Of a stretch of 10,058 nucleotides of DNA, positions 1-7,177 are shown one piece after another. This DNA comes from Candidatus Spyradenecus faecavium. Lineage in GTDB: Bacteria > Verrucomicrobiota > Kiritimatiellia > RFP12 > DVOR01. The position numbers and the translations under genes were made by a program. Where the stretch lies: NCBI GenBank assembly GCA_018713405.1, contig DVOR01000237.1, forward strand, positions 1-10,058, read 5' to 3'. The notes beneath the pieces are model-generated. The model had not been told where the DNA came from. It was given only the letters and a program-made list of their open reading frames with translations, and searched no databases. Numbering within the stretch: position 1 is the stretch's first letter; each line of letters begins with the position of its first letter.

Positions 1-2
1 GC

Positions 3-1082
3 CCCGTCCCCGCCGTCGCCGACGACCCCGCCAGCCGCATCGGCCCCTTCATCCTCGGCGACGACGCCGTCGCCAAGCGCCCCCGCCCCACGCCCGAGCG
101 CGTCTTCGACCGCGGCGCCATCCGCCTCCAAACCGGCCCCCTCCACACCGTCCGCCCCCTCGACGTGACGATCCCCAAGGGCCGCCTCACCGCCGTCACC
201 GGCGTCTCCGGCAGCGGCAAGACCACCCTCATCCTGGAGAGCCTCGTCCCCGCGTTGCAGGCCGCACTCGCCGGCCGCCCCCTGCCCGCGCACGTCCGCG
301 CCCTCGACGCCCCCGGCATCGCCCAGGCCAAGCTCATCGACGCCACCCCCATCGGTCTCAACGTCCGCTCCACCCTCGCCACCTACGCCAACCTCCACGA
401 CGACCTCCGCAAGCGCTTCGCCCAAACCCCCGAGGCCAAGGCCGCGCACCTCAAGGCCGGCGCCTTCTCCTACAACACCGGCTCCCTCCGCTGCCCCACC
501 TGCGACGGCACCGGCCAAATCTCCCTCGACGTCCAGTTCCTCCCCGACGTCGACATCCCGTGCCCAACCTGCCACGGCACCCGCTACGCCCCCGCCGCCG
601 ACCGGATCCGCCTCCACGGCCACACCCTCCCCCAGCTCATGGCCATGGACGTCGAGACCGCCCTCGGCGCGCTCAGCGCCGCCAAGCCCCTCCGCCAACG
701 CCTCGAGACCCTCCGCGACCTCGGCCTGGGCTACCTCACCCTCGGCGAGGCCACCCCCAACCTTTCCGGCGGCGAGGCCCAGCGCCTCAAGCTCGCCGAG
801 GAGATGGGCCGCCCCCAGGCCGACGCCCTCTTCGTCTTCGACGAGCCGACCATCGGCCTCCACCCCCTCGACGTCCGCACCCTCCTTGGGGTCTTCCAGG
901 CGCTCCTCGACCGCGGTGCCACCCTCGTCGTCATCGAGCACGACCTCGACCTCATCCGCAACGCCGACTGGGTCCTCGACCTCGGCCCCGGCGGCGGCGA
1001 GCAGGGCGGCCGCCTCGTCGCCGCCGGCACCCCCGAGCAGATCCGCGCCAACCCCGCCTCCCTCACCGGCCGCTACCTCTGA
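3..1082 (+). CDS. uvrA: UvrA-family excinuclease ATPase, C-terminal part (5' truncated)
   Basis: The frame is open from base 3, so the gene starts before the window; 359 C-terminal residues are visible. UvrA proteins are ABC-type ATPases that recognise DNA damage for nucleotide excision repair. Seen here, numbering from the GTG at 165: Walker A GVSGSGKT (13-20), a zinc module with Cys110, Cys113, Cys133 and Cys136 (C-X2-C-X19-C-X2-C), ABC signature LSGGEAQ (200-206), Walker B LFVFDEP (222-228) and H-loop His259. This is the second ABC half of UvrA. The segment TPIGLNVRSTLATY replaces the canonical SPIGRTPRSNPATY. From memory this fits the UvrA2/DrrC-like paralogues better than the main repair UvrA, so a role in drug or adduct tolerance is possible. 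The GTG at 165 is internal, since homology to UvrA runs upstream of it. The gene ends in tandem stops, TGATGA. Third positions are almost all C. Family assignment is certain; subfamily is inferred. Confidence 0.93.
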   Translation, partial: PVPAVADDPASRIGPFILGDDAVAKRPRPTPERVFDRGAIRLQTGPLHTVRPLDVTIPKGRLTAVTGVSGSGKTTLILESLVPALQAALAGRPLPAHVRALDAPGIAQAKLIDATPIGLNVRSTLATYANLHDDLRKRFAQTPEAKAAHLKAGAFSYNTGSLRCPTCDGTGQISLDVQFLPDVDIPCPTCHGTRYAPAADRIRLHGHTLPQLMAMDVETALGALSAAKPLRQRLETLRDLGLGYLTLGEATPNLSGGEAQRLKLAEEMGRPQADALFVFDEPTIGLHPLDVRTLLGVFQALLDRGATLVVIEHDLDLIRNADWVLDLGPGGGEQGGRLVAAGTPEQIRANPASLTGRYL

Positions 1083-1100
1083 TGACCCGAGGTCGCGCCG

Positions 1101-1182
1101 GAAACCCTAAGGGGGCCGAGGCGAAACCCTAAGGGGTTCGACCCAAAACCCTAAGGGTTTCGAGGCAAACCCTTAAGGGTTT
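1101..1182. repeat. Four-unit 22-bp tandem palindromic array
   Basis: Four copies of a unit built on AAACCCTAAGGG start at 1102, 1124, 1146 and 1167, so the steps are 22, 22 and 21 bases. The first three full units (1101-1122, 1123-1144, 1145-1166) end in a C/G-rich linker with CGAGGC or CGACCC. The dyad improves along the array: unit 3 is AAACCCT-A-AGGGTTT and unit 4 (1167-1182) is the perfect palindrome AAACCCTTAAGGGTTT. As RNA, unit 4 would fold as a 6-bp stem with a UUAA loop, but no T-tract follows. The array lies 19 bases after the uvrA-like stop and about 60 bases before the dnaE -10. It could be a multi-site operator, a REP-like intergenic element or a termination/processing site; the sequence does not decide. 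No other copy is seen in the window. Confidence 0.85.
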
Positions 1183-1216
1183 CGGAAAATCATCTGCACT
1201 TATTTCGTCCGGCCGC

Positions 1217-1237
1217 GGGAGGGTGGGGGCGCGGGGG
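1217..1237 (+). other. Putative G-quadruplex motif in the dnaE promoter
   Basis: Four G runs of 3, 3, 5 and 5 bases lie at 1217-1219, 1221-1223, 1225-1229 and 1233-1237, with loops of A, T and CGC. This satisfies the usual G3+N1-7 rule with very short loops, the type that forms stable parallel quadruplexes. It is on the non-template strand and ends 4 bases before the extended -10, so it occupies the place of a -35 hexamer. Folding in the cell is inferred. Confidence 0.6.
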
Positions 1238-1241
1238 AATG

Positions 1242-1250
1242 TGGTACAAT
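1242..1250 (+). promoter_or_regulatory. Extended -10 promoter for dnaE
   Basis: TGGTACAAT matches the extended -10 consensus TGnTATAAT with one difference (TACAAT at 1245-1250). No -35 hexamer is visible; that position is G-tract sequence. Transcription would be expected about 7 bases after the hexamer, at A1257, which is the A of the preferred dnaE ATG. This would give a leaderless mRNA. It also argues against the upstream in-frame ATG at 1239, which lies before this promoter. Confidence 0.6.
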
Positions 1251-1256
1251 AGGCGC

Positions 1257-4200
1257 ATGAGCGAGACGACGAAGGATGAGGCCGGGGAGGCGAGCGTGCC
1301 GTTCGTGCACCTGCACGTGCACACGGGGTATTCGCTGCTGGACGGGGCGTGCCAGGTGCCGGCGTTGGTGAAGCGGGTGAAGGCGTTGGGGATGAAGGCC
1401 TGCGCCATCACGGACCACGGGTGCCTCTATGGGTTGAAGGCCTTTTACGACGCGTGCCGCAAGGAGGGCATCAAGCCCATCCTGGGGTGCGAGGCCTACG
1501 TGGCGCGCTTGGGGCGGCACGACCGCACGGTGCGCAGCGGCGACCACCTGATTTTGCTCGCGAAGAACCTGGCGGGCTACCACAACCTCCTGCGGATGAT
1601 TTCCCTTGCCCATATCGAGGGTTTCTACGGGCGTCCGCGCATCGACCGGGAGCTGCTGGAGCGTTACCACGAGGGGCTGATCTGTTCCTCGGCGTGCGTG
1701 GCGGGCATCGTGCCGCGGATGATCGAGGAGGGGCGGCTGGACGAGGCCGAGGCCCAGGCGAAGTGGTACCAAGGCCTCTTCGGGGAGGACTACTACCTGG
1801 AGATCATGCTCCACAAGTCCGAGGTGCACGGGCCGGGCGAGGAGGAGCACCGCGAGCTCTATCAGCGCCAGCAGACGGTGAACCGGGAGATCGTCAAGCT
1901 GGGGCAGAAGCTCGGCATCACCGTCATCGCGACGAACGACGTCCACTTCCTGATGAAGGAGGACGGGCCGGCGCACGACGTGCTGCTCTGCGTGAGCACG
2001 GGCAAGAAGCTGACCGACGAGAAGCGCCTGCGCTACACCCAGCAGGAGTGGCTGAAGAGTTACGACGAGATGCGCGAGGCCCTGCCGGGCCACGAGGACG
2101 CCATCCGCGCGACCGTCGGCGTGGCCGACAAGGTGGAGGCCTACGAGCTGAACTCCGACCCCATCATGCCGAAGTTCCCGATCCCCGAGAGCTTCGGCAC
2201 GGAGGCGGACTACGCGGCGCGTTTCCCCGAGGCGAAGCTGCGCGAGGAGTTCGAGCGTTACGACAAGTTCGACGGCTACGACAAGGTGCTCCGCATCAAG
2301 CTGGAGAGCGACTACCTGGGGCACCTGGCGTGGGAGGGCGCGGCGCGGCGGTGGCCGGGCGAGGCGATGACCGAGGACATCAAGGAGCGCATCGCCTTCG
2401 AGCTCAACACCATCAAGCAAATGGGCTTCCCGGGCTACTTCCTGATCGTGCAGGACTACATCGGCGCGGCGCGCGGGATGGGCGTGATCGTCGGCCCGGG
2501 CCGCGGCAGCGCGGCCGGCAGCGCCGTGGCCTACGCCCTGGGCATCACCGACATCGACCCCATCCGTTACGACCTGCTGTTCGAGCGTTTCCTGAACCCC
2601 GACCGCATCTCCATGCCGGATATCGACGTCGACTTCGACGACAACGGCCGCGGGCGCGTGCTGGAGTGGGTGACGGAGAAGTACGGCGCCGACCACGTGG
2701 GGCACATCGCCACCTTCGGCATCATGGCGCCCAAGAGCGCGATCAAGGACGTCTGCCGCGTGCTCGACTACCCGCTGGCCGACGCGAACGCCCTCGCGGC
2801 CATGATCCCCGACACGCCGAAGATCACCTTCGCCAAGGCCTTCAAGGAGAACCCCAAGCTCGCGGAGCTGCTCGACGGCGACGACCCCCAGAAGCGGCGC
2901 ATCCTCGAGCTCGCGATGCGCCTGGAGGGGACCACGCGGAACATCGGCGTGCACGCCTGCGGCATCATCATCAGCCGCGACCCGCTGATGGAGACCATCC
3001 CCATCATCCCCACCGCGGGCGAGAGCCTCATGACCACGCAGTACGACGGGCACTTCGTGGAGCCCATCGGCCTGCTGAAGATGGACTTCCTGGGGCTGAA
3101 GACCCTCTCCGTGCTCAAGGCCTGCCTGGCCTCCATCAAGGAGTCGCACGGCCTGGACGTGGACATGGACAAGATCCCCATCGACGACAAGGAGACTTTC
3201 GAGCTCTTCTCGCGCGGGGAGACGGATGGCCTCTTCCAGTTCGAATCCGACGGCATGAAGGCCCACCTGCGCGCCCTGCGGCCCAACCGCTTCGAGGACC
3301 TGGTGGCCATGAACGCGCTCTACCGGCCCGGCCCGATGGCGTACATCCCCTCCTTCATCAAGCGCAAGCACGGCGAGGAGAAGATCGCCTACGACCACCC
3401 GCTGATGGAGAAGTACCTCAAGGACACCTACGGCATCACCGTCTACCAGGAGCAGGTGATGTTGCTCTCGCGCCTGCTGGGCGGCTTCACGCGCGGCGAA
3501 TCCGACACGCTCCGCAAGGCGATGGGCAAGAAGCAGCTCGAGACGATGGAGAAGCTCCGCGTCAAGTTCATCGACGGGTGCTTGAAGAACCCCGCCTTCA
3601 TGGAGGCCTGCTCGGGCGAGGACGAGGCCCGGAAGAAGACCGAGAAGATCTGGGCCGACTGGACGGCCTTCGCCTCCTACGCCTTCAACAAATCGCACTC
3701 CGTCTGCTACGCCTACATCGCCTACCAGACCGGCTACCTCAAGGCGCACTACCCGGCCGACTTCATGTGCGCGCAGATCTCTTCGGAAATCGGCAACTTC
3801 GACAAGATGCCCGCGCTCGTCGCGGCGGCGGCCGACATGGGCCTGAAGGTGCTCCCGCCGGACGTCAACCGCTCGCGGTGCCACTTCGCGCCCGAGGGCA
3901 AGGACGCCGTGCGCTTTGGGCTGGGCGCCATCCGCAACGTCGGCGAGGCCGCCGGCTCGCTCATCGTCGCCGAGCGCGAGGCCAATGGCCCCTACAAAGG
4001 GCTCGTGGACTTCTGCAAACGCCTCTGCGGGGCCGCCGCCAAGGCCGCCAACGACAACAAGCTCCTCGTCACCAAGCGCGCCATCGAGGCCCTCGTCCGC
4101 AGCGGCGCGATGGCCTGCTTCACCGACGTTTCCCAAGGCAGGCTCCTCGCCGGCATCGACTTCGCCTTCTCCCGCGTGGCCGAGTCCGACCGCGACGGCG

Positions 4201-5012
4201 CCAGCGGCCAGGCCTCGCTCTTCGACCTCCTGGGCGACGACAAGTCCGCGGGCTCCTTCGGCGGCGAGGACCTCCCCGAGGCCCCCGACCGCTCTGACAA
4301 GGAGAAGCTGCAGGACGAGCGCGACCTGCTGGGCGTCTACCTCACCGGCCACCCCGTCGACCGCTACCGCACGCTGGTGCGCTCCTTCCGGACCGTCTCC
4401 GCCGAGGCCTTCGCCCGCGACCCCAAGGCTCACAACGCCGTGCGCGTGGCGGGCATCCTTTCGGGCGTGCGCATCGCGCTCTCCAAGAACACCAAGCGAC
4501 CGTGGGCCGACCTGACGCTCGACGACGGCACCGGCACCGTCAAGGTCCTCGCCTTCAACGACACCTTCGAGCGCCACCGCGAGCTCTTCGTCCAGGACGC
4601 CCCCGTGCTGATCTGCGGCGAGGCCAAGACCGAGGAGGGCCGCGACCCCGTCGTCTTCGCCAGCGAGGTCTACGCGCTCGCCGACGCGCCCTCCGTCTTC
4701 GCCAAGAGCCTGGAGGTCCGCTGCCGCGTGGACAACGACAAACGGTCCGCGGAGAAGCTGGCGCAGATGCGCGACCTGATCGCCGCGCACCCCGGCGGCT
4801 TCCCCATCTCCTTCACCCTCGACCTCCCCGGCAACCGCGTCGCCCCCATCGAGCCGGACCCCTCCTGGACCGTCAACCCCAGCGCCGAGTGCATCGCCGG
4901 CCTCGAGGCCATCTGGGGGCGCAACGCCGTCTCCTACGCCAAGCGCGGCGACGGCGTCTTCGGCGACCCCAAACGCAACCGCCGCCGCTACATCCCCCGA
5001 GACGCCTCGTGA
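1257..5012 (+). CDS. dnaE: DNA polymerase III alpha subunit
   Basis: Catalytic subunit of the replicative polymerase, 1251 residues from ATG 1257; an in-frame ATG at 1239 would add 6. The 1257 start gives an MSE... N-terminus a short way before the PHP domain and coincides with the expected transcript start. The PHP domain (about 15-300) opens with HLHVHTGYSLLDG, followed by ITDHG, GCEAYV, GDHLILLAKN, SACVAG and NDVHF. The metal ligands (His18/His20, Asp29, His54, Glu79, His97, Cys147, Asp228, His230) look intact, unlike in E. coli. Palm: GPGRGSAAGS, then PDIDVDF with catalytic Asp457 and Asp459, and the third Asp610 in KMDFLGLKTL. Fingers: YQEQVMLLSRLLGGFTRGES and FNKSHSVCYAYIAYQTGYLK. A helix-hairpin-helix region surrounds RFGLGAIRNVGEAAG. 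The clamp-binding motif QASLF is at 985-989 and an OB domain at about 1060-1130. No intein. The segment between PHP and palm resembles Bacteroidota/PVC-type DnaE. It is first gene of a three-gene plus-strand cluster. Wobble bases shift from G to C along the gene. Confidence 0.97.
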   Translation: MSETTKDEAGEASVPFVHLHVHTGYSLLDGACQVPALVKRVKALGMKACAITDHGCLYGLKAFYDACRKEGIKPILGCEAYVARLGRHDRTVRSGDHLILLAKNLAGYHNLLRMISLAHIEGFYGRPRIDRELLERYHEGLICSSACVAGIVPRMIEEGRLDEAEAQAKWYQGLFGEDYYLEIMLHKSEVHGPGEEEHRELYQRQQTVNREIVKLGQKLGITVIATNDVHFLMKEDGPAHDVLLCVSTGKKLTDEKRLRYTQQEWLKSYDEMREALPGHEDAIRATVGVADKVEAYELNSDPIMPKFPIPESFGTEADYAARFPEAKLREEFERYDKFDGYDKVLRIKLESDYLGHLAWEGAARRWPGEAMTEDIKERIAFELNTIKQMGFPGYFLIVQDYIGAARGMGVIVGPGRGSAAGSAVAYALGITDIDPIRYDLLFERFLNPDRISMPDIDVDFDDNGRGRVLEWVTEKYGADHVGHIATFGIMAPKSAIKDVCRVLDYPLADANALAAMIPDTPKITFAKAFKENPKLAELLDGDDPQKRRILELAMRLEGTTRNIGVHACGIIISRDPLMETIPIIPTAGESLMTTQYDGHFVEPIGLLKMDFLGLKTLSVLKACLASIKESHGLDVDMDKIPIDDKETFELFSRGETDGLFQFESDGMKAHLRALRPNRFEDLVAMNALYRPGPMAYIPSFIKRKHGEEKIAYDHPLMEKYLKDTYGITVYQEQVMLLSRLLGGFTRGESDTLRKAMGKKQLETMEKLRVKFIDGCLKNPAFMEACSGEDEARKKTEKIWADWTAFASYAFNKSHSVCYAYIAYQTGYLKAHYPADFMCAQISSEIGNFDKMPALVAAAADMGLKVLPPDVNRSRCHFAPEGKDAVRFGLGAIRNVGEAAGSLIVAEREANGPYKGLVDFCKRLCGAAAKAANDNKLLVTKRAIEALVRSGAMACFTDVSQGRLLAGIDFAFSRVAESDRDGASGQASLFDLLGDDKSAGSFGGEDLPEAPDRSDKEKLQDERDLLGVYLTGHPVDRYRTLVRSFRTVSAEAFARDPKAHNAVRVAGILSGVRIALSKNTKRPWADLTLDDGTGTVKVLAFNDTFERHRELFVQDAPVLICGEAKTEEGRDPVVFASEVYALADAPSVFAKSLEVRCRVDNDKRSAEKLAQMRDLIAAHPGGFPISFTLDLPGNRVAPIEPDPSWTVNPSAECIAGLEAIWGRNAVSYAKRGDGVFGDPKRNRRRYIPRDAS

Positions 5013-5023
5013 CAAGGACCCCT

Positions 5024-7177
5024 ATGCGCAACTCCATCCTGCTTTCCGCCCTCTTCTTCCACACCCTCGCCGGGGCCTTCCTCTGCTTCGTCGCCGACCG
5101 CGTCTACGGGCTCTGGACGGGTGGCTTCGGCCTGTGGCCCGTCGTCCTGCCGGCCCTTGCCGCGGGCTGGCTCGTCGGCTGGGCGATCCGCCGGTGGGCC
5201 GAGCGGCGCGTCGGCGCGCGCGTGCTGGCCCTCCCCGCCCTGGCGGCGGCGCTCCTCGCGGCCTTCGTCTTCTTGGACCACGCGGGCCTGGCGCATGGCT
5301 GGACCTTCACCTCCCTGCACATGGGGCTGACCTACGAGGCCTGGCGCGGGTTCGTCTGGGGGCAGGCCGCGCTGTGGTTCGCGCCGCTCGCCTTCCTCCT
5401 GCCGTTGCTCTGGGTGCGCGGCAACGCGATTGCGCCGCGCGGCCGCATGACCGTCTTCGTCGGCGTCTGCGTCGGCTTCATCCTGGGGCGCATCTTCGCG
5501 GGCGCGCTGCCCTTCCCGTGGGTGTGGGCCGGGTGCGTGGCCGTCCTGCTCCTCTCCGCCGGCGTCTGGCTGGCCGCGGCCTTCGAGCGCCTGTGGGTGC
5601 GCGCCGCCCTCGCCGTCGTCGCCGTGCTGCTCCTCTGCGGCGCGGGCCTCTACGCCCATTCCTGCCGTTTGGAGGAGGGCAAGCGCCTGGAGGCGCTCAA
5701 TCCCTTCGCCGCCATCGCCGCGCGGGATGTCGGCTACACCGGCGAGGGTGCGGAGGGCTTCACCCTCCTCGATGGCCGCGTGGTGCGCGCCGAGGGGATG
5801 GACACGGCCTCGCAGGTCGCCTCGCAGCTCATCCCCTCCTTGCTGAAACCCGCCGACAACGCCCGCATCGCCGTGCGCCCCGTCGCCGGCGCGCCCGCCC
5901 TCCCCACCTACGAGGCCGGCCAGCTCAAGGGCCTCTACGACGCCATCTGGGTGGAGTTGCCCCCCGCCTGGATGCCCGCCGAGCAGGATTACTTTGGCGC
6001 CGCCGCCCTCGACGCCTGCCTCTCCCACCTCAAGGACGACGGCCTGCTGGTCTATGACCTCGACGCCCGCGCCCTCGGCGCCCGCATGCTGATGGAGCGC
6101 GTCCTGATCCTCCGCCGCCACTTCGCCCACGTCCAGCTCTGGATGACCGGCCTCAACGCCTGGCAGCTCGTCGCCTGCCGCCAGCCCATCGCCACGGACC
6201 TCGACGCCCTGAACGCCCTGGCCGACCGCCCGGCGGTCGCGGATTGCCTCCGCGCCGTCAACGTCACGGCGCCCCTCTACCTCCTCCCCTGCTGCATGGT
6301 CGCCGACGCGCAGACCCTCGAGTCCGCGCTCCAGGAGGGCGACGACGCCGTCGAGGCCGCCCTCTCCTGGGGCGAGTCCACCGAGGCCCGCAAGCGTCTC
6401 TTCGACCGCCAGAACGCCGCGCGCCTCCTGGCCGCCTTCGCCCCCTTCTACGACGCCGAGATGCCGTGGGTCTCCGTCCCGGCCGTCGCCGAGAAGGACT
6501 TCCGTGACCTCTTCGTCGCCCTGCGCGCCGTGCGCAAGGACGCCATGCTCGACGAGAAGAAACAGTCCGAGGCCGGCCGCGTCAACCCCAGCGACCCCTT
6601 CCTTCAGGGCCTGGCCGACCGCTACGTCAGCATGGCCGAATCCCTCTCCAAGCTCGCCAACACCGACCGCGCCCTCCAGTTCTACAACTTCGCCTTCGCC
6701 CTCGCCAACCCCGACCCCGAGGACATCCTCGCCGCCGCCGAGCTGGCCAAGTCCACCGGCGACCTCCTGCGCGCGGAGGCCTACTATCGGCTTGCGGCCG
6801 GCGGCCGCAGCGGGGACTTCGCCGCGCTCAGCGAGTACGCCCAGTTCCTGAAGGACCGCGGCTACCCCGAGGAGGCCGAGCGCCACGCCACCCAGGCCCT
6901 CCGCCTGATCCTGGACGGCGACCCCGCCGTGCAACGCCGCCTGCGTTTCTTCATCGCCGCCTGCGTGGCCGGGCAGAAGGACCGCGCCGACGAGGGCCTC
7001 GCCCTCGCGCGCCGCGTCGCCGAGACCGCCCCCGACCGGGCGGAGCGCGACCTCTACGTCCCCGCCTACGGCCAGCTGCTCATCGACTGCGGCCGCGCCA
7101 AGGAGGGCGTCGCCGTCAAACGCCACTACAAAGCCTACGGCGAGCTGCTGTCGCCGGAAGAAGGGAGCACGCCATGA
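5024..7177 (+). CDS. Membrane protein with degenerate spermidine-synthase-like domain and TPR-like tail
   Basis: 717 residues from ATG 5024, chosen because AAGGA (5014-5018) sits 5 bases upstream and the protein then begins with a hydrophobic helix. The gap to dnaE is 11 bases. About seven transmembrane segments are visible (near 4-26, 34-55, 66-84, 114-131, 142-160, 165-187, 192-210). Residues 240-460 follow the layout of the membrane-fused spermidine-synthase-like family: LYDAIWVELPPAW, YFGAAALDACLSHLKDDGLLV, HFAHVQLW, then a PIATDLDAL...PAVADCLRAV block. The expected glycine-rich SAM-binding loop is replaced by NARIAVRPVAGAPALP, so activity as an aminopropyl- or methyltransferase is doubtful. 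Residues about 525-700 are helical with TPR-like repeats (YVSMAESLSKLANTDRALQF, AEAYYRLAAGGRSGDF, GYPEEAERHATQAL). Likely an inner-membrane protein with a large soluble protein-binding domain. The stop overlaps the next start (ATGA, 7174-7177), implying translational coupling. The family call is by remembered pattern; function unknown. Confidence 0.65.
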   Translation: MRNSILLSALFFHTLAGAFLCFVADRVYGLWTGGFGLWPVVLPALAAGWLVGWAIRRWAERRVGARVLALPALAAALLAAFVFLDHAGLAHGWTFTSLHMGLTYEAWRGFVWGQAALWFAPLAFLLPLLWVRGNAIAPRGRMTVFVGVCVGFILGRIFAGALPFPWVWAGCVAVLLLSAGVWLAAAFERLWVRAALAVVAVLLLCGAGLYAHSCRLEEGKRLEALNPFAAIAARDVGYTGEGAEGFTLLDGRVVRAEGMDTASQVASQLIPSLLKPADNARIAVRPVAGAPALPTYEAGQLKGLYDAIWVELPPAWMPAEQDYFGAAALDACLSHLKDDGLLVYDLDARALGARMLMERVLILRRHFAHVQLWMTGLNAWQLVACRQPIATDLDALNALADRPAVADCLRAVNVTAPLYLLPCCMVADAQTLESALQEGDDAVEAALSWGESTEARKRLFDRQNAARLLAAFAPFYDAEMPWVSVPAVAEKDFRDLFVALRAVRKDAMLDEKKQSEAGRVNPSDPFLQGLADRYVSMAESLSKLANTDRALQFYNFAFALANPDPEDILAAAELAKSTGDLLRAEAYYRLAAGGRSGDFAALSEYAQFLKDRGYPEEAERHATQALRLILDGDPAVQRRLRFFIAACVAGQKDRADEGLALARRVAETAPDRAERDLYVPAYGQLLIDCGRAKEGVAVKRHYKAYGELLSPEEGSTP

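Noticed and set aside
1101..1182. CRISPR or telomere-type repeat
   Set aside because: Units are directly contiguous with no spacers, so not CRISPR. The resemblance to plant telomere AAACCCT is broken by the inverted AGGGTTT half in each unit.
1239..1256. Alternative dnaE start at ATG 1239
   Set aside because: It overlaps the extended -10 element and lies upstream of the predicted transcript start; kept as a possible alternative only.
1200..5015. A 1271-codon open frame antisense to dnaE
   Set aside because: Its codons mirror dnaE in a GC-rich gene with G/C wobble bases, which removes stops from the antisense frame. The translation is low-complexity V/L/G/A/R-rich with no known domain and no ribosome site.
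4988..7126. A 712-codon open frame antisense to the membrane/TPR gene
   Set aside because: Same compositional artefact; Gly/Ala/Glu/Val-rich without domain pattern, while the plus strand has recognisable membrane helices and tight coupling to neighbours.
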